From Chloroflexota bacterium (GTDB lineage: Bacteria; Chloroflexota; Chloroflexia; Chloroflexales; Herpetosiphonaceae), in NCBI GenBank assembly GCA_020161265.1, contig JAIUOC010000001.1, forward strand, positions 496,001 through 560,000: a DNA stretch of 64,000 bases. Direction: 5' to 3'. Positions within the stretch are counted from its first letter, which is position 1. Every line of letters begins with the position of its first letter. Shown here in pieces: positions 54,432 through 62,906 of this stretch. Under the pieces are notes generated by a model, which was not told where the DNA came from, made no database searches, and worked only from the letters and a program-made list of their open reading frames with translations. Position numbers and translations under genes: made by a program.

Positions 54432-55940
54432 CTAACGTTCATCCCTCGCGCGAATTTTTTGATAGACCTGAATTGCACTTTGGGTCACGGCAGCGGTGCT
54501 TTGACCAGGAAAGGTACTATCCCCTACCAACCACAAGCCATTAATGCGTGCCGCTTGTGGCCCCAAACTAAGCAAGCCCGAAATCGAACGCCATTGCGGC
54601 AAGCCACCAACCATACCGCGTTTGCGCTGAGTATAGCGGGCAAACGAAACCGGCGTACCGATTTGTTGATAGCGAATATGTTGGCGAATTGCGGGCAGCG
54701 CCAACGCCACGGTATCAAGCATGCGCTCCGCCATCGCTATTTTTTCAGCACGATAGCGAGCTGGATCAGTTTGCCGCCAATGCCACCAGCGCCCAACATC
54801 AGTATGGGTTGAAACGGTCATTGCTCGTTGGCCAGCGGGCGCACGCGAACCATCATCAGCAGGATGCAACGAAATAAACACACTATTGGCCTCGCCAAGA
54901 GCTTGATCGTAGTTGGCAATAATTTGATGATGCTCAGCCAAACCTTGGGGAATTGCGGCTTCGTCGATGCCCAAATAGAGCGTTGCCGCGCCCCAACCTT
55001 GCGGCACAGCCTTGATCGTTCGACGGAGCATCCAACTTGGTGGCTGATCGATTAGCTCAGCCAAATCCCAAACCGTCGTGTTAGCAATAACCTGCTTTGC
55101 GCGAAAACGCTCGCCCTGCACAGTGGTTAGCCCAACCACTTGCCCTCGATCGGTCTGAATTTGACTTACTTTTTGGCGATAGCGAATCTCGCCGCCAGCC
55201 TTGAGCAAGGCTTGTTCGAGGGTTTTGGCTAAATTCCATGCGCCACCCTCAACATAATAGGTACCAATTCGCGCCAAATCGAGCGCCACTGCTCCGTAGA
55301 GCCAAGCACATTCGGCATGGCTACTTTGGGCACTAATCAACAATTGACCATCAATAAATGTGCGAATTCGTCGATCATCCACCTTATGTCGATTGAGTGC
55401 ATGCTTAACCGTGCGCGGCAGGGCTGGCAATAAACCAAGCATCTCAGGCCGAATTGTGGTTAGCAACTGACCAAGATCAGCCAATGATTCGGGCGGCATC
55501 GCCGGCATGCGACCAGCAAAGCGCCAAGCTACCTCGGCCAAATGCTCTTGTTCAAGCCAAAATTGCTCAGCTTCCCATGCTTGGCTGGGGCACAACCGCT
55601 GGCGCTCGGCGATCCAGCGCGCATCACCCCAACGGGTCACCCGCAGATCGGGCAACCAAACTTGCATCGCTGGATTGAGCGGGCGAATTGGCCAGGTTAA
55701 GCCTAATTTTTGCCCAAGCCAATAATGCGCACCGCCAGGCCGAAAGCCTGCAAAAACGGTTGCACCAACATCAAAAATATAGTGTTCGCCATTGGGGCGT
55801 TTACGTTGATAGGAAGAAGCACAGCCACCAGGCTCGATATGCGCCTCTAGCACTAAAACTCGGTAGCCATCGTTGGCTAAGAGGGCGGCAGCAGACAAGC
55901 CCGCGATGCCTGCGCCAATCACAATCAGATCATATTCCAT
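54432..55940 (-). CDS. crtD: Carotenoid C-3',4' desaturase-like FAD oxidoreductase (CrtD type)
   Basis: 502 residues from the ATG at 55940, which begins directly at the FAD-binding fold; the longer frame adds an odd lead. The dinucleotide motif is LIVIGAGIAGLSAAALLA, then LEAHIEPGGCASSY and FDVGATVFAGFRPGGAHY. The C-terminal signature is GLWLVGDSTFPGQSTAAVTQS. The VGAT...GxxPGG segment and the AERQRLCPSQAWEAEQFW block resemble cyanobacterial CrtD more than CrtI or CrtISO, as I remember them. That fits the 3',4'-didehydro carotenoid glycosides reported from Herpetosiphon. Other members of the phytoene-desaturase superfamily remain possible. No other carotenoid gene is adjacent. Confidence 0.72.
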   Translation of the reverse strand: MEYDLIVIGAGIAGLSAAALLANDGYRVLVLEAHIEPGGCASSYQRKRPNGEHYIFDVGATVFAGFRPGGAHYWLGQKLGLTWPIRPLNPAMQVWLPDLRVTRWGDARWIAERQRLCPSQAWEAEQFWLEQEHLAEVAWRFAGRMPAMPPESLADLGQLLTTIRPEMLGLLPALPRTVKHALNRHKVDDRRIRTFIDGQLLISAQSSHAECAWLYGAVALDLARIGTYYVEGGAWNLAKTLEQALLKAGGEIRYRQKVSQIQTDRGQVVGLTTVQGERFRAKQVIANTTVWDLAELIDQPPSWMLRRTIKAVPQGWGAATLYLGIDEAAIPQGLAEHHQIIANYDQALGEANSVFISLHPADDGSRAPAGQRAMTVSTHTDVGRWWHWRQTDPARYRAEKIAMAERMLDTVALALPAIRQHIRYQQIGTPVSFARYTQRKRGMVGGLPQWRSISGLLSLGPQAARINGLWLVGDSTFPGQSTAAVTQSAIQVYQKIRARDER

Positions 55941-55998
55941 CGCCAATTCCCCACTTAGGATCAAACAGGCTATGCTACGTGGGGAACCAGCGCTTGGT

Positions 55999-56466
55999 TT
56001 AATAAATGTCCCAAATCGCTTCGCCGCGCAAAATTCGTACAATATAATCAGGGAAAGTTTTAATTGAAACCGGTTTTGCTACAAAGCCATCAAAGCCAGC
56101 TGCCCGCATCCGTTCAACATCTTCACGGCTGCTATACGCCGACATGGCTACAATTTTGGTGCGCTTAAAATCGGGCAACACGTGTAACTTTTGCAGCACC
56201 ATATAACCATTCTCTCGCGGGATGCGAATATCCAGTAAAATTAAGTCGAGCATGCCAAGGGAGGGATTTTGTTGAACTTGCGGCGAACTCAACCAATTGA
56301 AAAAGGCCTCGCCCGAGGCACGAGCGTTACAATAGGCCACATGAACCCGTTCACGCAGCAGCAACAGTGCCAAATCCATGCTATCTGCATTATCTTCAAT
56401 GACCATAACTTTGGCCTGAGCTGGAGCGACGATGGTTGGTTTGGGCCGAAAAGCAGCGCCTACCAT
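55999..56466 (-). CDS. Stand-alone receiver protein (paralogue C)
   Basis: 155 residues from the ATG at 56466 (GGAGG 7 nt upstream); the longer frame to 56544 lacks a site. The receiver has VMVIEDNADS, LLDIRIP and VAKPV, and the shared tail FPDYIVRILRGEAIWDIY. It has no output domain. A conserved RASGEAFFNWL block after strand 2 also appears in paralogues A and B (RASGRQFFKLL, RPSGRQLFAFL). No kinase is adjacent. Confidence 0.86.
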   Translation of the reverse strand: MVGAAFRPKPTIVAPAQAKVMVIEDNADSMDLALLLLRERVHVAYCNARASGEAFFNWLSSPQVQQNPSLGMLDLILLDIRIPRENGYMVLQKLHVLPDFKRTKIVAMSAYSSREDVERMRAAGFDGFVAKPVSIKTFPDYIVRILRGEAIWDIY

Positions 56467-56791
56467 GTGAGAACCTCCGAATGGATTGGTTATTTGTCGC
56501 ATGGCATCATCAACGCAGCTAGCATAAATCACAGGTGATGCCATATCCCCCCAAAGTGGAATCTTTCACACTACTATCTACTCCCTTGGGGTTAAATTTG
56601 CCTCAAAATCAGCAATAAATCAAGAGCCTAGGGTAAAATGGGGACTTTTAGGCTAGGTCGATCGATAGAGAATGGGTATGGATTACAACAAGGTGTGGCC
56701 GAAGCAATGCCTAGATCGCAACGCAACTAATGGTTGGTGCGTAGCAAAACCGCCCTTGCAAGCCACACCCAACGGTTACTAGGAGGATTGG
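56467..56791. other. Divergent intergenic region (receiver C / sigma factor)
   Basis: 325 bp. AGCCTA (56625-56630) and TAGGCT (56649-56654) form a dyad around a TTTTA/TAAAA element ahead of the sigma factor gene. The leader between it and the start at 56792 is ~140 nt with no gene. Nothing else is recognised. Confidence 0.45.
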
Positions 56792-57397
56792 ATGCACGAT
56801 ACTATGACGAGCACAACACTCTATGCTGCCTGCTTTGAACAAGATTCATTGGCCCAGCACGAGGCCTATACCACACTTTGGAATATGCTCTATCGTGTGG
56901 CTTATGCCATGCTCCACGAGTACCCCGATGGCGACGCAATTACTACTGATTGCACCCAAAAAGCCTTGATCAAAATTCATCGCAACATCGAGCAATGCCA
57001 AAATCCAGCCACATTTCGCGAATGGTGCATGCAAATTGTGCGACGCACCGTGCTCGATGAATTACGCCGACCAGAACATCGCCGCCGCGCCAGCATGCCC
57101 GATGCTGAACATGGCCCATGGGTTGCCCCAATCGAAACCTTGCAACTTGATGATCTCCGCGCTATCTTAAACGAGGTGATCGAGGAAGGACCGCTCAGCG
57201 CCCGTTCGCGGCGAGTGGTGGTTGGGCGCTATTTTAGCGAACAAAATGATGATATTTTGGCTCAAACTGAAAGCGAATTGGCGCAAAAGCCCGTCTTGGC
57301 TTCGCATATTCAAGTAACTCGCGCCAAAAATTTGGCAGCCTTACGCCGCGACCCAGCATTAATCGCCCGTTTACGCGAATTTGTTGAAGAAGGATAG
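56792..57397 (+). CDS. ECF-like RNA polymerase sigma factor
   Basis: 201 residues. A sigma region 2 is visible around residues 25-95 (LYRVAYAMLHEY...DCTQKALIKIHRNIEQC...FREWCMQIVRRTVLDELRR). Region 4 is less standard: RSRRVVVGRYFSEQNDDILA, then SHIQVTRAKNLAALRRD. The lead ACTAGGAGGATTGG precedes the ATG. It is 62 nt upstream of a zinc-finger protein gene in the same direction, the usual sigma/anti-sigma order, and faces a TPR-CHAT protease gene. Divergent region 4 suggests a lineage-specific ECF group. Target promoters unknown. Confidence 0.78.
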   Translation: MHDTMTSTTLYAACFEQDSLAQHEAYTTLWNMLYRVAYAMLHEYPDGDAITTDCTQKALIKIHRNIEQCQNPATFREWCMQIVRRTVLDELRRPEHRRRASMPDAEHGPWVAPIETLQLDDLRAILNEVIEEGPLSARSRRVVVGRYFSEQNDDILAQTESELAQKPVLASHIQVTRAKNLAALRRDPALIARLREFVEEG

Positions 57398-57459
57398 GTT
57401 GGGGCGCTTGCATGCGTCTCCATGCTGAAGCCGCTGATTAGTTGTAGTAGGAATGTTCT

Positions 57460-58158
57460 ATGAATCAAGCAAACTGGAGCCAGAATGCCATGCAGCATTT
57501 GGTAAAAACCTTGGTCGTACCAGTTGATCAGCAAGCATGCGAGACATGCTGCGATCAACTGGCCATCTATGCTGAGCGCAACCAACGCATTGCCCAACAA
57601 CACTTGCCACCCGCCATCCAAAACCATTTGGATGCATGCGTTGGTTGCTCGGAATATTTCGCAGCCCTTGATCGCTCATTTACCGCAGTTGCTAGCGATC
57701 TGCCTGTGCCTCAGCCCGATTTGAGCTTTCTGAATCAAGCGCCAAGTTGGTATGAAAAAGTGGCTGCGGCGCTCGCTATGGTCGGCAAACATATTCAGAT
57801 CAGCCTCAACCAAAGCTTGTTGGATGGCTTCGCCGCCTTACAACCAGTACAACCAGCCTTACGGGGCGAAAACACCCAACCGTTGCAATTGACCTTTACG
57901 CCCAGCATTCAGCCCTTACGTGAAATCAATTTGGCAATTTATCCAGCTGAGGCCAACCTTTGTCGGGTGCGCGTGCAAGTGCAGCTCCACGATCGTGAAT
58001 GGCCCGATTTAGCCAATATCAACGTCCATTTGATCGCTCCCTCAGGCCGGCGTAGCACCGAAACCGATGTTTGGGGCGAAGCCGTCTTCGGCGAGGTTCA
58101 AACGGCTGATGTGGCTGGCTTGACGGTAGAAATCGAGTTGCCAACGCCAATTAACTGA
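57460..58158 (+). CDS. Zinc-finger anti-sigma candidate
   Basis: 232 residues. The N-terminal part has a CETCCDQ motif and then HLDACVGCSEYF (H-x3-C-x2-C), the zf-HC2 anti-sigma signature. The C-terminal ~100 residues form a beta-rich domain (INLAIYPAEANLCRVRVQVQL...VHLIAPSGRRSTETD) like an Ig or carboxypeptidase-regulatory fold. No membrane helix is seen, so unlike most such anti-sigmas it appears soluble. Its last 61 nt overlap, tail to tail, the last 61 nt of the TPR-CHAT gene. It likely binds the sigma factor encoded just before it; that is inference from order and motif. Confidence 0.7.
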   Translation: MNQANWSQNAMQHLVKTLVVPVDQQACETCCDQLAIYAERNQRIAQQHLPPAIQNHLDACVGCSEYFAALDRSFTAVASDLPVPQPDLSFLNQAPSWYEKVAAALAMVGKHIQISLNQSLLDGFAALQPVQPALRGENTQPLQLTFTPSIQPLREINLAIYPAEANLCRVRVQVQLHDREWPDLANINVHLIAPSGRRSTETDVWGEAVFGEVQTADVAGLTVEIELPTPIN

Positions 58159-60638
58159 TAGCCCGCCCAATAATGCGGATCAGCGAACGGGTACTCTGTC
58201 TGCTGGCTTGGAGCAAGCGGCATAGTTACCTGTGTTTGAGGCATGCTGCGAATCTGTTGCACTGCTTGGCGTAAGGCCTCGGCGGGAGCAGCACCGCTTT
58301 GCAAGGCTTGATAAAATAGCTTCATCAAGACCGCACTGGCCACATCATCAACTGGCCACAGTGTGACCAACACCGCACGTGCGCCAACTGCCAAAAATGC
58401 CCGCACCAAACCAAATGGCTCGTCGCCCCGCACAATTTCGCTCACACCGCTTTGGCAAGCACTCAACACCACCAAATCAGCGGCCAATTGCCAAGTGGTT
58501 AATATCTCCAAGGCCGAGACGGTTTGCTCAGGGCCAAATTGCAGCCATGAAGCCAAAGGTTGGTCGAGCACAAACACGCCATGGCAGGCAATATGCACAA
58601 TGCGATAATTGCCAAGTTCGTGTTGAATATTGGGAACTGGCAGTGGATAATGCTGGCCGCCAAGTGCCTGGACTGCTGCTTCAGCCTCGGCATGCGTATG
58701 CACCAAGGCTGGTTCAACCCCACCAGCGTAACTTAATGCCCCACAAGCCTCGGTCGCCTGGCTCGATGGGCGTTGGCTCAATTGCAAATAGCTAGCAGCG
58801 CTTGGAATGGTAGTTACTGGCAGATCAAGTTGAAGTTCGCCCAACAACAGGGCATTCCACGGCACATGATGCAAAGCTCCATGCGGCACGATAACCACCT
58901 GTTGCGCCTGTTGTAAGTAGGCTTGGGCTGGCAAAAGCAAACGTTGCTGCAAGCGCTGCAAAATTGCCGGGCGCAAAAAGCGTCGTCCATCACACTGAAA
59001 TGGTGAGGTCGCTAGCAGAATATTTGGGTCGATTTGGCAATTGAAGGCTTGAGCTTGCTCAGCAGTAATCGCAAATAGCCAGGTTGCCGCAGGCTGAATT
59101 AGCAAGCTGCGCAAGGCTTTGGCACTCGCAGGCAAGGCCGCCAATAAACTGGCCTCAGGCCCAACCGCGCCAATCGTCATATAATCGAGCATCAGGCTGC
59201 CCTGCGCCAAACTTTGTTGCAACTCACTCAGGCTAGGAATTGTCCCAATTGCTTGGTTGGTTTGGCCGTTGCGGGCCAGCAAATCGTTGAGTGCGCGGGC
59301 ACGGGCTTTTTCAGCCATGACAAAGGCAGCTTCAACCTTGGATTGAGCGAGATAGGCCGCCACCGCCCCTTCGTAGACTTGTTGCCAACGCCCCATCAAA
59401 CTAATTTGCAAGCTTTCGGCCAAAATGGGTGCACGCATCGCCTCGATCAGCTCAATTGCTTGCAAATAATGCTGCTCGGCTTGCTGATGATCATTGCGAG
59501 CCGCCGCAACTTGGCCCAACCGAAACCAGACCAAAGCGGCAATTTCTTGGCGCTCAACGCTTTCCACCAGATCGAGCGCTTGGCGATAGGCGGTTTCAGC
59601 TTGCTCAAACATGCCCTCAACATGCCAGGCCAAACCATAATTCAAATAGGCATCGATGTGATAAACCCGACTGCTCATCTGGGCTAGGGCTTGCTCAAAA
59701 TGCTCGCGGGCAGCTTGATATTGACCCTGCAATAAGGCTAATTCACCTAAATTATTGGCGATGCGCCCCAAAAAGTCGGTGGCATTTTCGGCTTGCAAAA
59801 TCGCTTCGGCCTGCTCAAAATGGCTTAAGGCCTGCGCCCAATTGCCACGATCACGTGCCAACAACCCAAGGTTAATCAACACCAAAGCCTGGGGATACAA
59901 TAAATTTTGGGCTTGCAAGGTTGCTAAACTGCTATTCAAGCAGCGTTCAGCAGCACGATATTCTTGCAAATGGTAGCGCAAACTACCTTCATTGAGCAGC
60001 ACATAGGCTTGGCGCACCGGATCAGCTTGGGCTTCCCACAGCGCAAAACTTGCTTGATAATTGGCCAACGCCCGATCATAATTGCCACTGTAGCGGGCAA
60101 ACGTGGCATCGGAGTTGAGCGCCCGCCCGCGAATCATCGGCTCCAAATCTGGTTGCGCCAATAATTGACTGAGCAACGTACATGCCTCTGCATATTGATC
60201 ACGCAGGCCAGCAGCGAGGCCACGGTAATACTCAAGCAGTTGACGATCAGCAGTAGTTGGCGCTAAATCAGCTGGAATTTGATTAACCACATCGGCTAGT
60301 TCATGCGGCGCTTGACGAATCAGCAACTCGGCAAAGGTTCGCAGATCGGCAAATAAACGAATAGCAAGCGCTGGTTGATTGTTACTTAATCTCAGCTCAG
60401 CAGCGATTAATTGCTGGTAGGCCGCGCGAATGCTGGCCGAATCGAACTGGGATTGTAGCTGTTCACGCCGCTCGGCAGGCAAACTTAATCCAGCGGCGCT
60501 CGCTCGCAACCAACCAGCCGCTTGAAGTTGCTCGACGCTTGGCGCAGCCGGAGCCAGTAGCGGCCATAATTCAGGATCAAATGGCTCAAACACCAACAGT
60601 ACTGCGAGATAGGTCGAATCGGCATCGAAAGCAGTCAT
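58098..60638 (-). CDS. TPR-CHAT caspase-like protease
   Basis: 846 residues. The N-terminal ~90 residues are unique. TPR repeats span ~100-460 (for example YDRALANYQASFALWEAQADPV). The CHAT domain covers the last ~280 residues: VVIVPHGALHHVPWNALLL, VHIACHGVFV with H686, VVLSACQSGVSE with C728, and the family end VLVTLWPVDD...YQLIG. The His/Cys pair of the separase/caspase clan is intact. GGAGG lies 5 nt before the ATG. It converges on a sigma/anti-sigma pair with a 61-bp coding overlap. CHAT proteases cleave partner proteins on a trigger; the zinc-finger protein is the obvious candidate here. Confidence 0.88.
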   Translation of the reverse strand: MTAFDADSTYLAVLLVFEPFDPELWPLLAPAAPSVEQLQAAGWLRASAAGLSLPAERREQLQSQFDSASIRAAYQQLIAAELRLSNNQPALAIRLFADLRTFAELLIRQAPHELADVVNQIPADLAPTTADRQLLEYYRGLAAGLRDQYAEACTLLSQLLAQPDLEPMIRGRALNSDATFARYSGNYDRALANYQASFALWEAQADPVRQAYVLLNEGSLRYHLQEYRAAERCLNSSLATLQAQNLLYPQALVLINLGLLARDRGNWAQALSHFEQAEAILQAENATDFLGRIANNLGELALLQGQYQAAREHFEQALAQMSSRVYHIDAYLNYGLAWHVEGMFEQAETAYRQALDLVESVERQEIAALVWFRLGQVAAARNDHQQAEQHYLQAIELIEAMRAPILAESLQISLMGRWQQVYEGAVAAYLAQSKVEAAFVMAEKARARALNDLLARNGQTNQAIGTIPSLSELQQSLAQGSLMLDYMTIGAVGPEASLLAALPASAKALRSLLIQPAATWLFAITAEQAQAFNCQIDPNILLATSPFQCDGRRFLRPAILQRLQQRLLLPAQAYLQQAQQVVIVPHGALHHVPWNALLLGELQLDLPVTTIPSAASYLQLSQRPSSQATEACGALSYAGGVEPALVHTHAEAEAAVQALGGQHYPLPVPNIQHELGNYRIVHIACHGVFVLDQPLASWLQFGPEQTVSALEILTTWQLAADLVVLSACQSGVSEIVRGDEPFGLVRAFLAVGARAVLVTLWPVDDVASAVLMKLFYQALQSGAAPAEALRQAVQQIRSMPQTQVTMPLAPSQQTEYPFADPHYWAGYQLIGVGNSISTVKPATSAV

Positions 60639-60742
60639 GGCAACCTCCTACGGAAAGAATTAGGCCATCGGCACGTCATTAATATGCAACGATTGATTTG
60701 TTTGTAACGCTCTTTTCAGAATTATCTTAAGGAGTCGAGTGT

Positions 60743-62629
60743 ATGTTTTGGCGCAAAATAAGCTTTATTCTTATCAGCAGTTTATGTTTGATTACCTTAA
60801 TCTTGCCAACTAAACCAAAGCAAGCTAACGCCAGCAGCGATTTTCAAAATCTGCATTTAATTGTTTCAATCGAATGGCAGCCAGGCCAGCAAGATGCATT
60901 ACGTCAAGCAAATGGCAACACCTGCACCGCCTTTACCCAAGCATCGCTGCAAGATATTTTAACCACGGCCTTGCAAGAAACCAGCCAAACCCTGTATCAA
61001 GCCACTGATGGCCAAGTCTGGGTGGAGCAATACTCGGTTTACAGCAACGGCGAACATTGGAACGATGCCGATATTCGGATTTTGGCCAACAACGATTATC
61101 GCCCAACTGCCTTTCTGGGTGGCTTTGAAAAAAGCATTCGCACGATTGAAACCCACGATGGCAAAGTTCATTTTGTGCCAGCAGCGATTATGCTCGGGCG
61201 CTTATGGAATGGCATCAACGCCCGTTGTGGCTATTGGTCGGAATTAACTGGTAGCCAAACCATGAGCCATGAATTAGGCCACCATATTTTGGGCTTGCAC
61301 GATGGCTACGCGCCCGATGCTGCTAGTGCCAATTATACCTATTGTAGTTCAACCAGTAACGACCTTAGTGCTGAATTATCGCATGATCGTTTGAGCCATA
61401 ACTCGCTGATGTCGTATCACTATAGCGCCAGCAAATTGCGTGGCAATGCAGCCCAGCATTATCATTGCGATACAACACCTCAAACCTTGATGTATGCCAT
61501 GGATGATTGGGAAACGATTCAAACCCTCTATGGTTTAGTGCCCAGCAATCAGCCAAGCGTGATCGCCCACAATGGCGCGGCCAGCGTTAAATTTATCGCA
61601 GCCAATGCCAAGGGCAACACCAGTTTGGTGCAATTTAGCGGATTAGATGATACCCAAGCCCTCGGTTTTAGCGTCAAAGGTTCACCCAATCGACCAACAC
61701 GAATTATCAACCAAGGCTTGTTGAGTGAGGGCGAGCAAGAAGCATGGTATGGAATCAACTTTAGCGATAGCGATCGGGCAATTGTGCTGGCCCGCGATTG
61801 GAACACCAATTCGGTCACATCAATTAGCCAAGCGAAGAGCATTCTAAGCCCAACCAGCAGTTTTACCTTAAGCAATCAACGCTGGGTCGCCGATCTACAA
61901 GTCAAACCGAAACTTAATAGCACAAGCACGCTACCCGAAATTAATGCGATTGAAATTCAGGGCAAAGAATGTGGGGCAGTTCGAGGCAAAAAGGTTAATC
62001 TATCGTTTTGTCCGGCTGGGGGCAACTGTCGCACAGTTGAAAATATTGATATTAGTAGCAGCCGCACCTTTGCTGCAACCTTTGAATTAACCGCTGCTGA
62101 AATCGCTGGTTTAGCCAGTCATCACAACTATTTGTATGCCTATAGCAGCGAGTATCAAACACCAGTTGCCACATGGTATCAAATTGCTGGTGGCTTTGGG
62201 CCGGCAACTGCCGAAATCCATGCACCATTGGCCGATGGCAATGTTGGCCTAGATCTGCAAGCTGGCGCGGCGGCTGATGTCAATGGTTTTACACTCGAAG
62301 TATATCAACCAGCGCCCTTATGTACCAACTACAACAATTTGCCCAACTATACGATCAAACAATGGCCAACCTTGATTCAGCCCTATATGATTCGTGATAA
62401 GCGGCTGTTGGCTTGGTATAGCAATCATCCACCACTGTATGCCCAACTCAGCTATGATCCAAGCTTGTATCGCAACGGCATTCCAACCGTGTTGGTCTAT
62501 AATCCGGCGAACCCAACCGCTGGCTGGAATGTTGTACCAATTGTGGCTCGCAGCCCTGAATTAGGCTATTTGACCGTCGATCTACGAACCTACACCAGCC
62601 AAGGCTTAGTGTACGCATTAGCCCAATAA
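60743..62629 (+). CDS. Secreted metzincin-type zinc metalloprotease
   Basis: 628 residues. A signal peptide ends near PKQANA. The catalytic motif is SHELGHHILGLHD (H176, E177, H180, H186), a full HExxHxxGxxHD metzincin signature, preceded by a Cys-rich segment (NARCGYWSELTG). The second half is beta-rich with YATW-like turns and probably holds binding domains. A Met-turn may be in SHNSLMSYHYSA. AAGGAG lies 8 nt before the ATG. It is probably an extracellular protease; the exact MEROPS family cannot be set from inspection. Confidence 0.83.
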   Translation: MFWRKISFILISSLCLITLILPTKPKQANASSDFQNLHLIVSIEWQPGQQDALRQANGNTCTAFTQASLQDILTTALQETSQTLYQATDGQVWVEQYSVYSNGEHWNDADIRILANNDYRPTAFLGGFEKSIRTIETHDGKVHFVPAAIMLGRLWNGINARCGYWSELTGSQTMSHELGHHILGLHDGYAPDAASANYTYCSSTSNDLSAELSHDRLSHNSLMSYHYSASKLRGNAAQHYHCDTTPQTLMYAMDDWETIQTLYGLVPSNQPSVIAHNGAASVKFIAANAKGNTSLVQFSGLDDTQALGFSVKGSPNRPTRIINQGLLSEGEQEAWYGINFSDSDRAIVLARDWNTNSVTSISQAKSILSPTSSFTLSNQRWVADLQVKPKLNSTSTLPEINAIEIQGKECGAVRGKKVNLSFCPAGGNCRTVENIDISSSRTFAATFELTAAEIAGLASHHNYLYAYSSEYQTPVATWYQIAGGFGPATAEIHAPLADGNVGLDLQAGAAADVNGFTLEVYQPAPLCTNYNNLPNYTIKQWPTLIQPYMIRDKRLLAWYSNHPPLYAQLSYDPSLYRNGIPTVLVYNPANPTAGWNVVPIVARSPELGYLTVDLRTYTSQGLVYALAQ

Positions 62630-62638
62630 ATACCAAAA

Positions 62639-62771
62639 GGTGTACCCTCTGCACCGCCCAGGGAACTGAGCAGCCGCTGCGTATAGACGGTGGGCGAGAG
62701 TCCATCAAGGTGTGCCCAGCGGGGACACACACGCGGAGTAATCCATACAATTCGTAGGGTCGGTACAATTG
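62639..62771 (+). ncRNA. Structured RNA candidate, resembles HEARO/IscB omega RNA
   Basis: Starting 10 nt after the metalloprotease stop, I can draw four local helices. 62639-62644 pairs with 62650-62655 (one G.U, 5-nt loop). 62674-62679 pairs with 62688-62693. 62710-62717 pairs with 62722-62730 (GTGTG/CACAC plus CCC/GGG, one bulge). 62748-62752 pairs with 62767-62771. The helix at 62674 has U.G pairs that keep it intact, and loop segments such as GGAGTAATC look conserved rather than coding. The word GCGGAGUAAUC and the overall size recall HEARO/omega RNAs of IscB elements. No HNH or IscB gene is in the window, so it would be a stand-alone copy. Identity is tentative. Confidence 0.35.
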
Positions 62772-62840
62772 CACTGGCTTCATTCTCAGACCCATTGTTC
62801 GGTATTTACACCACTATTGAGGCGAGACTGCGGAACTCTG

Positions 62841-62893
62841 CACCAATGCTGATAGATTCTTCTGCTTCTTTCGGTAATCTATCAGCATTGGTG
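62841..62893. terminator. 18-bp hairpin between convergent genes
   Basis: A perfect stem (62841-62858 with 62876-62893) with a 17-nt pyrimidine-rich loop, 14 nt beyond the end of the minus-strand propeller gene. There is no T-run after it in either direction. It may be a bidirectional transcription stop or the end of the RNA candidate upstream. Confidence 0.5.
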
Positions 62894-62906
62894 GTCGGTT
62901 ACCACC

